From Brienomyrus brachyistius (Eukaryota; Chordata; Actinopteri; Osteoglossiformes; Mormyridae), in assembly GCF_023856365.1 (NCBI RefSeq), contig NC_064538.1:5473832-5537831 (forward strand): a stretch of DNA of 64,000 bases. The letters run 5' to 3'. The notes beneath the pieces were generated by a model. That model had not been told where the DNA came from, searched no databases, and saw only the letters and a list, made by a program, of their open reading frames with translations. The translations under genes were made by a program, and so were the position numbers. This document shows, one piece after another, positions 1 through 12,383 of this stretch (positions are counted from its first letter, which is position 1; every line of letters starts with the position of its first letter).

Positions 1-745
1 TACCTGCAGTCGCAGTGATTTATTGCGCTTGGCTCGGTCTTATTCCTCGGGTGCTGGTGTTGGATTGCTCTTGTAGGAAATGCGTCTGTCTTGGATTTCT
101 GTCTGTGCTTTATTACTGGGACCAGTATTTACAACAGGGAAGGTTGATACCATCCCACCTTCCACCTCCCCTGCCCTAAATTGAATTATTGAATTAGGCG
201 GGTTAGAGTGGTTGTGTCTTGTGGCTTTGACTAGATTGCTCTGTTGATGTGACTGGAAGTGTGTGTGTGTGTGTGTTTCATACTGTCATTTTCTCTGGTT
301 CCTCACCCATGACCAATTTTGTAAGACCCAGAGTGCACTGCTGTCCTTCTGGGTTTGTGGCATGTACTCCGTTGTATTGTATAACTACACGCCTACATGT
401 ACTTGCTGACATCCCGTGGGTGATCAGATGGTTTTCTTTAGTATTTATTTTTTTTCCCTGTATTATCTCTCTGGTTCAACTTGATGATTTGTACATTGTT
501 CTATGCAAGCATCTCACTGAAAACACTGTGCTGAGAACCACGTGATGATGTCATGCCTGCTCCTTTCTCAGAGTGGATTGGAGGAGCAAAGTGAATCTTT
601 TTATTTTATTTGTTTTCTGTTTGTGTTAAATCGTTCTTGGCTATAGTGCTAATGGGGTGCCATTAGGAGGTTTAGCGAATGACCAATTTACTTGTAAATA
701 TGTCGGAACAACTTGTTTCTTGAAATAAATGAAGAAAAATAAAAT
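1..745 (+). other. Probable 3' UTR of an upstream plus-strand gene
   Basis: No convincing coding frame is present. The stretch ends in two canonical AATAAA polyadenylation signals at 724-729 and 738-743, preceded by T-rich 3'UTR-like sequence with a short (GT)n at about 261-274. This suggests the tail of a plus-strand gene lying left of the window. In human the ccn5 side of ADA-CCN5 leads to KCNK15 and then RIMS4, and the orientation here would fit the RIMS4 3' end. That identity is inference from gene order, not from coding sequence. Confidence 0.4.
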
Positions 746-975
746 GGGTTTTCTGTGTTGCCTGTTTTTTTTTTTAAACAGCACAAGCTGGTGAGGGTTT
801 GGATCCTCACACGTATTGGTCCGTCCATCCGCTTTGCTTAAATCACAGGTTCTAATGGTCTGCTGCTAAGTGAGGCATAGCAGAATCTGTAAACGATTTC
901 TTTATTACATGTGAGTATGTTTGGGCTTGACTACCTGTCGTATTCCTGGGTAGTGCATGTTTTATTTGGGGTAGT

Positions 976-1132
976 TGGTGTTTCTTAACCCAGTCTTTGA
1001 GCTTCCCCAGACAGTCCACATTATTACTCCTTCACCCCTGTACCGGGTATTCGATGTTCTTTTTCAGCTGAGTGGAAGCAAAAGTGTGGATTGGGGGGGG
1101 GGGGTCACTGAGGGCTGGTTGAGAAACACTGG
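976..1132. mobile_element. Degenerate MITE-like element
   Basis: The ends form an imperfect inverted repeat: a left end near GGTGTTTCTTAACC and a right end near GGTTGAGAAACACTG. This resembles the termini of the better preserved MITE at 58269-58550. A G-tract (about 1090-1104) lies inside. No clear 8-bp target duplication is visible, so the call is tentative. Confidence 0.4.
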
Positions 1133-3960
1133 GACAGATTTTTAAACTACAGCTTCAGTCACCAGGGCAGTTTTCATGCTAAGCTGGGCATCCCAAGGCC
1201 TGATCTGTACAGGTTTACTTCGCCCAGCCTGAGAAGCCGCCTCTCCTCTTTGAGGAAAGGCTCTGCAAGCAGGCAGCTGTGGGCAGTGCCTGTCTCCCGG
1301 AGCTCCCTGTACCGCGGGCTGTCCCCGCTGGCTTAGCTTGGTACGTTGTGTGTACTCGCCAGGAATGGAGGATTAGTGAGACTTTGTTTTGGGTGGGCCG
1401 GTCAGGACAGAGGATTGCTGGATCAAGTCTTCTGTCCTCTGTCTGCCTCCCTGCTACAGGCCTGCACACTTACTGACCCCGTCTGTGCTTTCGAGACCTT
1501 CTTAAATGTATTTGATTGATCAGTGCAGATAAACAATTAATTGGCAAATGCTTGCATGGGTTACAAACTGCTTGTAATATCTTCCAATATCTAACTTCCA
1601 AAAAGACCAATAAAATATAAACTTGTATTTTATTTGAAAGAAAGCACAATGTTTTCGATGGGTTGTGTGTTATGAACTTTTGTTCCTGTAAAAGTCTCTG
1701 CTTATACTTAGACCCAACAAAACAAAAGTTGGCTGTCCAATCAATGGCAGGCATCGGAGGGCTCTTCCTGGTTCTGGGTGGAGAGTAGCCTATGCTGCGG
1801 TTCTTCCCTACAGCATGCTGAACCAGTGCATTCCGAGCAGGTGGATTATGTGTTGTTTGTACATTTTGCCTGTAGCCTCAGGCTGGCTGTCACTTTAAGT
1901 AGAGGTCAGTCAATTTCTGTGCAGGTAGAGGCTTGTATGAAGTATAATTAAACTTCTCAGTTAAATACAATAACCTTTCTGTTTACTGCTTTAATGTCAA
2001 GATTTTTTTTTGTGAATAATATTGTCTATTATATATTTATTAAATTACCATAAGTTGTCCATTTATATATATTAGATATTTTATTGGGGCATCCTTGTGC
2101 TTTTCATAACCCAGTGCAGGATGGTGAGGTCTGAAGCCTTTAGCATGGGCCCTTGTGCTGGGGACACCTGTGTAAATACAGGGAGAACACGCTAACTACA
2201 CGCATGTGCACACAGATATAGCTGAAGGAAACAAATTCACACCCTTGGAGGTGTGAGGCCACAGTCTTGCCCTTTTACTGAAGCAACGTTCAATGTTTTA
2301 CTCTGGGACACTAGAGCATAATCATTCTGGGTCTGGGACTAGACCCAACATCCTTCAGGCTAGGAGTCAGCATTCATATCTACTGCTCATCACGTACAAT
2401 GCCTCAAAGCGAGGATTATTTCGAAAAGATGTCGGATGTTAGGGTCGTTTCAGCCTCCGGAATTAAACCTTGAAACCACACTAATCCCTGCTCCTGAAAC
2501 GATGAGGTTGTCCTGCCTGAGGGGAGAATGCGAACCTCCCAGTGACAGCGATCATATTCCCTATGCAGTTACGTTCACTAAGAGAGTGAATGCTGATGAT
2601 TGTAATTGAAACACTTCAATAACCTTTCTTATGCTGAAAAGAAGCGGACCTCCCTGGAGATCCGTGTGAGGGGGCTATTATAGGCTTACCTCCCATCAGC
2701 TGGCATCCCACCCCCAGGATGAAACCACCTCTCTAGGCATTCCAGTGTTTGCTTGACTATATGAAACTGACAGGAACGCCCCCAACCCGAAGATAAACCA
2801 TCAGTCGGTATGTATGACATGAACCCCATACTGAGCCTGAAACAGTAACATTGTGTGTGTTGCTCCTGAAAGCCCCCACCCTCCCCCAGCCGTCTGATCC
2901 ACAAGTCTGTGATTAAACAAGCCATCAGCGCACACTGCTAAGTGAACCCCGGTGTCCCTCGGGAGCGCTGATGACGAATGAGACGGCCAATCGTCCGTCA
3001 AAGAGACCTCGTCGCATTAGTCTCTCCTGTTGACTCTTCTGTTTCTGCCTCTTTGTGTCAGAATGCACCGTTTCCAAAGAAAATAATAATGGCCGCCTCG
3101 CAGACGTTCGGAAAGACCCCATGCCCGGACTCTCTTCTCATCTGAGGGGTGTCCTGTTCTGCTCCATTCTCATTTGTCACAGCTGGCTTCTATCCACCAA
3201 TTATAGTGCACTTAATGACCTCTGACCCCACATGCATTGATACTTATGAGGGACGTAAGTATTACTGATCAGTACAGCACGTTAGCAGACTGTTAACCTT
3301 GTTTGCTACAGGAACATATGGAAACCATGTGACACACATTTTGGGGGGGGGGGGGGGGCGGGTTCAGAAGGACCCAGTGGCTGTAGGCAAGGAGGAAAGC
3401 TGCACCGTCTGCTTCGGCTGACGGGTGACAGCCTGTCATTCCTGCCAGTGATCCGAGGGATTTCCTCTCAGCTACACGGACCGGGAATATCCACCAGGAT
3501 AAAAGGTAAGGTTAGTTCGGGTTGCTTTCCAGCAGGGCCCGTATTCCTGTGAATAGCTGTTAACCATTTAAGACTTCACACTCTATAAAAGGAAAAAAAC
3601 ATGCCAGTGAGGTCATATATAATTGTGGGGCACTATTAAACCACACTCAGAATTCAAATCACCTTATTTCACCAAGAACTGGATGAGCACAAGTCAGTGT
3701 TATACATAAACCGTAAGATATTTGTAAATATATCTCGGGTCTGTGGTGCTTGTGCTTCTCACATGTCCAGTGCGTCGTCTCAGAGCGTTTACTGCCACAT
3801 GATACCCGTCTAGGTTGCGCACAGAGCTCAGTGTGTTATGCAGGGGCCCGGTGCAAGGGCAGCACCGGCAAATCGGGGGGGCCACTGGTCAGGAGAAAAA
3901 CAGGAAACTGGGTCTATGGAACGCAGCAGGACTGGGGGAACATCTGGGTACCCGATGTCC
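1133..3960. other. Gene-free stretch
   Basis: Only short random-looking open frames are present, without domain motifs or paired splice sites. A G-homopolymer run lies at about 3343-3358. Nothing else could be supported. Confidence 0.6.
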
Positions 3961-3962
<2 letters not shown>

Positions 3963-4005
<43 letters not shown>

Positions 4006-4012
4006 GGGGGGG
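3963..4012. repeat. (GT)n microsatellite with G-run
   Basis: About 20 GT dinucleotides are followed directly by a run of G. The short open frames across it (repeated Val-Cys or Thr-His) are artefacts of the dinucleotide repeat. Confidence 0.95.
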
Positions 4013-4417
4013 CAGTATTCCAGGGAAGCTTATAGAACTGAAACAGGAGACATATTTTGTAGCTCTGAGTCTGTGATGGAGGCTGATTTTCTGGAGGGGG
4101 GGGCTGGGATACGAATGATGAATGTTATAGAGTAACACCCCCAAACAAACCCCCCCGCCAAAAATGTCTTTGTTGCTAATCAAGCACATAGTCAGGTAGT
4201 ATGATAATAAGACTTATCCAACCCCCCCTCCCCCAAGAGGTCCAAAGGAGGACCCTCCCCTCTTTCATAGTGAGGGGCCTATTGGTGGAGCTGTCAGACG
4301 CCCCAGTTATTTCTGGCTACATGCCTGGCTCACACCTACAGTTTACATGTCATTTATGTAGCACACATTTTATAAAAGCAGGGCCTGCCAGTCCCTGCAG
4401 CAACTGGGGTTAATGGC

Positions 4418-5277
4418 CTCACTCGGAGGCCCAACGGTCAAATCGGCCACCGTCCAATCACTCACTCGGAGGCCCAACGGTCAAATCGGCCACCGTCCAA
4501 TCACTCACTCGGATGCCCAACGGTCAAATCGGCCACCGTCCAATCACTCACTCGGAGGCCCAACGGTCAAATCGGCCACCGTCCAATCACTCACTCGGAG
4601 GCCCAACGGTCAAATCAGCCACCGTCCAATCACTCACTCGGAGGCCCAACGCTCAAATCGGCCACCGTCCAATCACTCACTCGGAGGCCCAACGGTCAAA
4701 TCGGCCACCGTCCAATCACTCACTCGGAGGCCCAACGGTCAAATCGGCCACCGTCCAATCACTCACTCGGATGCCCAACGGTCAAATCGGCCACCGTCCA
4801 ATCACTCACTCGGAGGCCCAACGGTCAAATCGGCCACCGTCCAATCACTCACTCGGAGGCCCAACGGTCAAATCGGCCACCGTCCAATCACTCACTCGGA
4901 GGCCCAACGCTCAAATCGGCCACCGTCCAATCACTCACTCGGAGGCCCAACGGTCAAATCGGCCACCGTCCAATCACTCACTCGGAGGCCCACCGGTCAA
5001 ATCGGCCACCGTCCAATCACTCACTCGGAGGCCCACCGGTCAAATCGGCCACCGTCCAATCACTCACTCGGAGGCCCAACGGTCAAATCGGCCACCGTCC
5101 AATCACTCACGCGGAGGCCCACCGGTCAAATCGGCCACCGTCCAATCACTCACTCGGAGGCCCAACGGTCAAATCGGCCACCGTCCAATCACTCACTCGG
5201 AGGCCCAACGGTCAAATCGGCCACCGTCCAATCATTCACTCGGAGGCCCAACGGTCAAATCGGCCACCGTCCAATCA
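4418..5277. repeat. 43-bp minisatellite, 20 copies
   Basis: The array is 860 bp, exactly 20 x 43 bp, GC-rich and very homogeneous. Units start CTCACTCGGAGGCCCAACGG and end CACCGTCCAATCA. Variant positions include GGATGCC for GGAGGCC in units 3 and 9, CGCTC for CGGTC in units 6 and 12, and CACCGG for CAACGG in units 14, 15 and 17. The spacing of the first two variants shows a six-unit (258-bp) higher-order duplication. Because 43 is not a multiple of 3 and the unit lacks stops in some frames, long frames of about 300 codons arise (4413-5366 and 4513-5412). They have no start context, homologue-like domain or splice evidence and are not called as genes. Confidence 0.97.
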
Positions 5278-7369
5278 CAGGCGCAGCCGCCCAACCCGTT
5301 CAGCCACACGCCACCCCCACCTTCACACTGTTCGTTTATAAACACCTTATTTACAGACGTGGTTGACTTGCCATCGGTGCCTAGAGGTAGGGTTCTGGCC
5401 TGTCAACAGTGAGCCGTGTGTCTGCGTTCCCATGCGAGCTGCCTGCCCCCACCTTCCCCTGTCATCCCAACTGGTTCTGCCGCTGGCACTGGGCCAAGCG
5501 TCATGTCTTCTTCATTAGTTGGGAGTGGAATCTGTGAACGACGTGCGTCCCTAGGAAGTCACATACGGCAGAGCGTCAGCCAATTTTGACTGTGAATCAC
5601 CCCTTTATTGTGATACCTGATGTGACATGAAAAGCCCCCCCATCAAAACAGGGGGATCTGGAAACAAAGGAGGTATTAGGGCCCAGATCCGTTCCTGAGC
5701 TCCAGTCTGGCCAGGGGGTGGTTTTCAGCAAGCAGGTATGGCAGCGTCAGCCGAGACCTGATTGGCCAGATGACCAGGAGTGGAGGTTTGTCCGCAACGG
5801 AGTGTGATTTGTGGCCTGTTTCAAGTCTCCTGTTCCAGTGGGACCACGCTGTTGCAGCCCGTGTCAGTGGGGTTTTGACTACCTGCACGGAGGTCAGTGA
5901 TCTTCTGTGGCATCCCGCCAGATGGGAAACGCAGCACGGCTGCTGAGAGGAAGTAAGAGAGGGCAGGGGTGACGTGCCGAGCAGGTACTGCATGTGACCC
6001 TGACCAGGAGCTGTGGTCAGGATACCACAGGCATCACAGAGCGACACAGGCCACGACTGGTCATAGCATGTGACATATCAGGTCACCTGATCTCACTCTG
6101 CCAATTGCCTCTCTGCTTTCCCCTTCATAAAAAAAACAAAAAAAAACAAATAAAAATCATACATCATATATCTTTATCATCATTGTACATGTACGACGAA
6201 ACATTAACTGGAAGGAAACTTGCTGGGCTTAGATATGCATTATTTTATATCTTATACACTGCTCACTTGTGCTTTACTACTTAAAACAAAGCCATTGACT
6301 GTGTTATCTATGTGAAATGTACTCAGGAAGATGGGTGTATTAGAGAATCTCACTGTCCTTACGATGATTATCTAACCTGAATAAGAAGCCACAGAATATA
6401 AGAAGCTGGAGCAGAAACGGCAGAACATGAAACCGTATTCCGAAGATAATTTGAAGACATTTGTTATCTTTTTTCATGAATTTAGTTCTAATTGAACAAT
6501 GAAGGTGCCCTGCAAATGTGCATCTGCTGTCCATGGGGGTGTTCAGCCGCTCCGGCAGTCAGCGCGATCCCGAAAGCGCCAGTCAGCGCGCGCTGCAATT
6601 CCTGCCAAGCCCGTTTCTGTCTTACGCTGTATTCAACATCGCGTATAATTAATATGACAGTGTAATTTTATTTTTCAATTCTGCGCCCTTTGATGGAAGT
6701 GGAGTTTTGGAATGAGACAGCTAGGTCATCATGTTGTCGCAACAACTCGCTTTGTGACGCTTATGCTTCAATGGAAAACAATCTGCTTTTCTGTTTGCAT
6801 AGTTTGAGCAAAAGAACATTGGTTAATTTGGTGTAAATTGCGTGTAAATGGCATAGTATAATTATCGGTGAGGACACTGAGGGCTCTGAGACTGACTATG
6901 TCATATATGCAAATGGGAAACACCTTTATATTTCTGTCTCTTCATCTTTTCCATCAACACGCTACCGATAATATTTCATTTGTAGCTATTACTGAAACAC
7001 CAGGTCAATATAAGCATTGTTGTTATTATGATTATTATTTTTCACAAAATATATCAGCAAACCAAACAGGTACCTGCAGGTTTTAATATGACGTTTTTGT
7101 GGCAGCGGTCTGTCTTGCTCCAGAGGAAAAGTCTAAGTGTGCCGATTGTGCAACGCAGCGCCCTCTAGTGAGAGCAGTTGCAAACTGAATATCTGCCAAC
7201 ATAGAATTATCCGGTCTGTCTGTGGGCGTGACTTTTATACTCTTCGCAGGAGGAGAGCGAGACCCGCACTTGCTGACTATCTGTATCGCGCCAGGAAGGA
7301 GTTTGTTCCACTTCCTGTCCTGTCCGCTTGTCTGGTACAATGCAGCTCCTACCCGCACTGAAATGATGG
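5278..7369. other. Gene-free stretch
   Basis: Nothing recognisable was seen: no domain-bearing frame and no paired splice sites. Small A-rich runs lie near 6127-6155. Confidence 0.6.
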
Positions 7370-7377
7370 GTCACAGA

Positions 7378-7674
7378 CAGGGACGGATTATGGGTTGTGT
7401 GGGCCCCTGGGCAAACCCCCCCCCCCACCACCACCAGCACCACCACCACAACCACCACAATTCAAGGGCCCTTGGCAGCCAAACGCCCTCCCTATAAGGT
7501 CAGGGGCCCTTGTAGGCAGAGGATCAAAGAATGTAGGCCCTCTAAAATAGACAAACGAAAATACATTGTTGATAAGCGTTGCAAATTGTTTTGGGCTAGG
7601 GTCCCCACGGGCCCCCTGCACCTCAAGGGCCCCTGGGCAGCGGCCCCGCTGGTCCGGTCCGTAATCCGTCCCTG
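7378..7674. mobile_element. hAT-type MITE (297 bp) with 8-bp target duplication
   Basis: The terminal inverted repeat CAGGGACGGATTATGG at the left matches the reverse complement of the right end (CCGTAATCCGTCCCTG) with one mismatch. It is flanked by near-identical 8-mers GTCACAGA (7370-7377) and GTCACAAA (7675-7682), the 8-bp duplication typical of hAT transposition. The interior is rich in GGGCCC motifs and has no transposase, so the element is non-autonomous. A second copy lacking these ends lies at 36570-36796. Confidence 0.88.
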
Positions 7675-7682
7675 GTCACAAA

Positions 7683-9289
7683 CCTGTGTTTCCAGTAGCC
7701 CAAATCCAGGCAATGCTTAATCTCTTTAAGCCTCATTACAGGCAAGCATTGGTGCTCCAGCTTACAAATCCTGGAATATCCTACCCGGAGGAATTGGCAA
7801 GGCCACGGGCAGCTTATCAAGTGCGCCAAGCAGGTGGGCATCAGACAGGGCACTTAGAGGCGACAGGTATAGAATTCTGTCCTTGGAGCCTGGAGGTTTA
7901 TCAGGCCCCAGCAGCATGAGACCAGAACGGAGCCCAGTTGAGTGATTGTTCTTAATTTTAATTTTGGTGGGGGGGGGGGGGGGTGCACAGTACAGGAAAC
8001 TGATGTACCATGTAATGTCTCTTCAAGGTTACTGTGTCTTCAGTACCTGTGCTGGAACATCTGTATGCGATTAAATACAGTATGTATAGATCTATTGCTC
8101 AGATTCCAAACGGGAGACGTTCTGCTAAGCCTACTCTGATTGGCAGCAGCCGCGGCAACAACAAACAACAACAAACAGCAACACATTCAAAAAGGTATAA
8201 GGAGTTCTGCTGCTTCCCTTGGATGCTGTTGCTGTGCATTTTGTTATAATCAGATACAAAATAACAGTTGAGGTTTCACTGAATACCGTATTACATTTAA
8301 ATATATCAAATTGCCCAAAATTGTTAATTCTACTGTATCTCTGCGCTGAGTGTTCTTGTGCAAGACCATAATACGTCTCCCTTTGCCTGTTTTTGTCGTT
8401 ATTGATCAGAAGACTGTCTCGTTTGAAAGGCAGTAATATATCTGCTGATCACCTTGCATGGTTTCGGCTGACTGAACAGGTTTTTCAGTCCCCCGGTGGG
8501 ATCCGTGGGGGTTGCCGTGGTAACATCTGCCTTGCGCGTGCGGCTCTGAGCCCCCGCATCCTGACGACATGGAGAAAAAGATTCATTGTGGGAAGCAGAG
8601 AGGGAGCATGGGAAAGCCCCAATGACCCAGCTGTGTGAATGGGTCAAATCTGTCGATAAAATTTAGACAGTCTTGGAATAATAAAAACATGAACTGCGTG
8701 ATTAACATGAATTTCCTCAACCGCTGAGCTCCATCTCAGAGTTTTTCCCACTGTCATCACTGTCTGTGTGTGAGGAAATTAGGTTTCATGACATTAACAT
8801 GTCACCTGTACAGTAGAAAAGCCTCTTGCAAGACCGTCTAGTCAATTCTTGGGATTAAGATTATCCCCATTGTCGTTGTGAAGGCAGCGTGACCCATGGA
8901 GCTGCCTCACCTGCCTACACTAAGAGCAGCACGATGGCACAGACGCATCTGGAACCTTTAGACAGTGCATGAGATTTAAAGTGTTATGACCAGCTTACAA
9001 ACACCCAAACACCCTCTACTTACGAATGAGTTATATTCCGAACGGCCGTTCGTAACTTAAAATGCTCGTAAGTCGTCATTCGACATCATAGTAAGGGTAT
9101 GCGCAAGTACAAAGAACTAGGATGCTGGGAGTACGCACGCTACGCTGCTATGCGATGGGAGTAGTGGCCAGAAGTCGTACTAGACAGTAAAACTGATCCT
9201 TCATGCCAGACTCAAATGTGACAAACCTCGCTCACGACAATGCAATGTGAAAGGGGAGACCACATGTGTACTAGACTCAGCTAATAACA
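7683..9289. other. Gene-free stretch
   Basis: No gene was seen. A poly-G run lies at about 7969-7983. Sequence at 9010-9190 with repeated TTCGTAA/CGTAAGTCGT elements looks like a diverged interspersed repeat but has no definable ends. Confidence 0.5.
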
Positions 9290-9658
9290 CCATCCATCCA
9301 TCTTCTGTAACAACTTGTCCAATTTAGGGTCACACGGGGTCCAGAGCCTATCCCAGACGCTATGGGCACAAAGAAGGGAACAACTCAGGATGGGGTGCCA
9401 ACACATCACAGAGCACACTCACACACCATTCACACACCATTCACACACCACTCACACACCATTCACACACCACTCACACACCATTCACAACTTGGTTATT
9501 CCAACTAACCTCAGAATGCTTCTGGCCCTTTGGGGGAAACCCTGTGAAAAAACGGGGAAAACATGCAAACTCCAGACACATGGAACCCTGGAATAGACTT
9601 GAACCCAGGTCCCATGGTGTGAGGCAACAGGCTGACCACTGCACCACCGTGCCGCCCC
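9290..9658 (-). mobile_element. tRNA-derived SINE, minus orientation
   Basis: Read on the minus strand it starts with a tRNA-like head (GGTGCAGTGGTCAGCC, then a degenerate B-box GGGTTCAAGTC) and ends in (GGATGGA)n, the reverse of the CCATCCATCCA at 9293-9303. The body matches the SINE copies at 23098-23415 and 52248-52626. An internal CATTCACACACCA-type tandem repeat (about 9418-9490) has expanded within the element. Confidence 0.8.
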
Positions 9659-10949
9659 ATCAGCTTATAATGGTGATTGAAAAATAAAGTGAATAAACAA
9701 GAAATTATTGTAAGTGGAAGGTCAAATGAAAGGTTTTGGGAAATCAGTATGTGCTAAATGATCCAAAAGGGGAGGGGAGAAGCCCAACAAGAGCTGGCCA
9801 GGAGCTCTTTATCTCCCCCTGGAGGTGTGGATGACCATTAAGAGTTACTCGCCTGCACTTGCTTGCAATCTCCACCCTGCAGGAGAAAAATAGAAAACAT
9901 GGAAACGTGGAAATCTCTTCCCAGTGCAGTCTGGTGAAGGTTTGCTCTGTGCTTCTCTGCCCTGTCACTGCAACTCCTTAGAACTACAGAAGCTCACACA
10001 ACTGAGAGGCAGCATCCCAGCCATATGACACCCAGTGACTGACAGATGGTGGGCTGGGTGTCTCTCACATAAGAAACGGATCTAACTTCCAGGACAAAGG
10101 GAAGCAAATGCGGTCTATCACACGTGCGTCTTGTGGGAAAAAGAAATCAATTAATTTATCAGAGCTTGGTGGCCAGAAATTAAAGTAAATCTATATCAGG
10201 GTTTCATTTTGAATTCTAATATAATTGTAATGATAAATAATCCTGAGCACAGAATACTGAAAAATCCATGCATAATATTACCCTGCTGCATACAGTACCT
10301 CACTTACCTGGGTGACTAACATCGCCCCACGTTGCCCACTAGTGCAATTGAGTTGATGGACTTTTTTGCATTGGAGATGCTGCCAGAGATGAGCTGGCTT
10401 TCGTGGCGAGATTTCATAGTAGTGTTACTTAACTGGTTTCTTCCCTGAAAGTTAAAACTGGGCACACGCACTGCAAACGTTTTCAGCACAGAGACAACAC
10501 CACATTGCCTCCTAGTGGAAATGAGAGGGATGACTGTGCTATTTTGGGCCTTGAGGCCTGGCTGATCTAGATTTCTTCAAAGCGAAAATAGGTCACCGTC
10601 TTTATAAACACTTTTTTTTTCCAGCAGCCAAGAGAAGAAAACACAGTTTGATGTTTCTGCAGAGAAGGAGGCAAATAATTAAAAACACACACATACGCAC
10701 GCAAAAGCAATAAGATAACCGGAGCTGTGGTCTAGCTCCAGTGGTCCACTAGAGGGCCTCAGTGGGGACCAAGGGGGGGCCGTGAAATTCATATGAAAAT
10801 TGCAGAGAAAATGCATTTGGATTGGCTGGTAGTCTATATCAAATAGACAGTATTTAGATATATTTTCAAAACGTGATACAGAATGACACAATACCATTTA
10901 TATTCATATACTTTTATTGTGCTTTAACAACTAGGACTTTGCAAAAAAA
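9659..10949. other. Gene-free stretch
   Basis: Nothing supportable was seen beyond low-complexity sequence. Short open frames show no domains. Confidence 0.6.
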
Positions 10950-10965
10950 AAAATATATATATATT

Positions 10966-11056
<91 letters not shown>
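10950..11056. repeat. Compound (TA)n-(GT)n-(TA)n microsatellite
   Basis: About 100 bp of alternating AT and GT dinucleotides. Short Tyr-Ile or Cys-Val frames through it are artefacts. Confidence 0.96.
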
Positions 11057-11058
<2 letters not shown>

Positions 11059-11127
11059 TATTTTGACCATAAACTTGTGAGAGTTTTGATCATGACATCA
11101 CACAGAATCTAAACTCAAACCATTTAG

Positions 11128-11560
11128 TTAGCTTCTCAGGTGGAAGTTGATGGCTGTCCATCCATCCACTTTCTGCTGCTTATCCTTGATTGGGTTGTGG
11201 GAGCAGCAGCAATCTAAGCAGGCCCTCCTGCCAGTTGGACACGTCCAGGGAGGCTCCAGGAGGCTTCCTAATAGATGCCCAAACCACCTCCGCCGGCTCC
11301 TTTCGATACAGAGGAGCACCAGCTCTACTTTGAGTTCCTCCCGAATGTCTGAGCTCCTCACCCTCTCTCTGAGGTTGAGCTCTGACACCCTGCGGAGGAA
11401 ACTCATTTCCACTGCTTGTATCTACATCTCTTTCTTTCAGTCACTACCTGAAGCTTGTGACCATAGAGGGTAGGAAAGTAGATGAACCAGTAAATCAATA
11501 ACCTTGGTGTCCGCTCAGCTTCCTCTTTACCACAACAGAATGGAACAGTGTCTACAAAAC
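11128..11560 (-). mobile_element. LINE 3' end remnant, minus orientation
   Basis: The minus-strand frame at 11128-11412 encodes residues such as MEMSFLRRVSELNLRERVR and WFGHLLG. These are typical of the region just downstream of the reverse transcriptase in fish non-LTR retrotransposons. The sequence runs into a (TGGA)n-like tail (TCCATCCATCCA on the plus strand at 11157-11168). Upstream, YGHKLQVVTER resembles the LYGHEL..VTER segment of the same proteins. It is frameshifted and truncated. Confidence 0.7.
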
Positions 11561-11789
11561 CGCTGACGCTGCACTGATCGGCCTGTTGATCTCCAGCATC
11601 CTTCTTCTGGTAGCTGCGAAGAAGACCCTGAAAGGCTATCTTCCGTGTTCCTAGAACCAGAACTGGTACCTGATGATCATCTGCCGAGGCCCCAGCCTTC
11701 GACTGCCACCTGATCTGCAATGTACCCACCCCCAACGGTTACCAATCCTTGGTTACCACTGGTTAAACTTTGTGTTGAATGAGCGGTTG

Positions 11790-12112
11790 CTAGAGGAGTC
11801 CTGAATGAGGCACATTACCTGCATTGTGAGGGAGTGTCAGTTACGGCACTACGGCCATGTGGCGCGTTTCCCTGAGGGTGATCCGGCTCGCAGGATCCTC
11901 GTTGCTGAGGACCCAAGTGGCTGGACCAGGCCGAGGGGATGCCCACGTAACTCCTTGCTGCGGCAGATGGATGGCCATTTCTGGAGGGTGGGACTGGACC
12001 GTGTATCTGCCTGGGGGGTCGCTAGCTGGGATCCCGAGGAGTTTCTCTGTGTGGTGGCTGCTGCAACACGCTGTATCAGTGCATGCTCCCCAACCTGACC
12101 TGACCTAATAAC
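11790..12112 (+). mobile_element. LINE 3' end remnant, plus orientation
   Basis: The plus-strand frame contains LRHYGHVARFPEGDPARRI and a following RPRGCPR segment, the signature C-terminal tail of a fish non-LTR retrotransposon polyprotein. The 3' edge (GCATGCTCCCCAACCTGACC) recurs at about 44058-44085, so this is a dispersed family. No intact reverse transcriptase is present. Confidence 0.7.
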
Positions 12113-12214
12113 TTAAAATTAGGGTCCTTCCATTTATTTAGCAGACTTATAATGGGTGTTGAGCTTCTGATTTGAGAGCCATTTAGATTTGTTCTCCTAC
12201 TGTTTTTAGAGCAA

Positions 12215-12383
12215 TGTCATGGATTGGGAAAACAAAGAACCGTAACGGTAACCATGACGCTGCTACCAGATGCAACCTCCTTATGGTCCCCTTAGTTTCA
12301 TGTCTTCTCAGTTTAGTTTATAATAAAGTTCCCTTTTGTTATAAAGTCTCGCTGTGGATCATTCACTACGCCCCGCTGTGACA
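12215..12383. mobile_element. Possible degraded solo LTR
   Basis: The segment begins TGTCATGG and ends GCTGTGACA, and contains ATAAAGTTCCCTTTTGTTA. The 3' half resembles the better supported LTR at 28164-28384 (AATAAATCCCTTTTGTTCA, ending GTGACA). No matching target duplication is visible (AGCAA on one side, GTGAC on the other), so the ends or the call may be wrong. Confidence 0.4.

Noticed and set aside
4418..5277. Possible CRISPR array
   Set aside because: There are no unique spacers: the 43-bp units abut directly and are nearly identical. The setting is a vertebrate genome.
4413..5412. Plus-strand open frames of 317 and 299 codons
   Set aside because: Produced by the stop-poor 43-bp minisatellite read in different frames. 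The protein repeat merely cycles through the reading frames of the unit.
8393..8647. Overlapping plus and minus frames of about 80 codons
   Set aside because: Mutual shadows without domain content or supporting signals.
12215..12383. Confident solo LTR
   Set aside because: TG...CA ends and similarity to the 28164 LTR are present, but the flanking 5-mers do not match, so it was kept only at low confidence.
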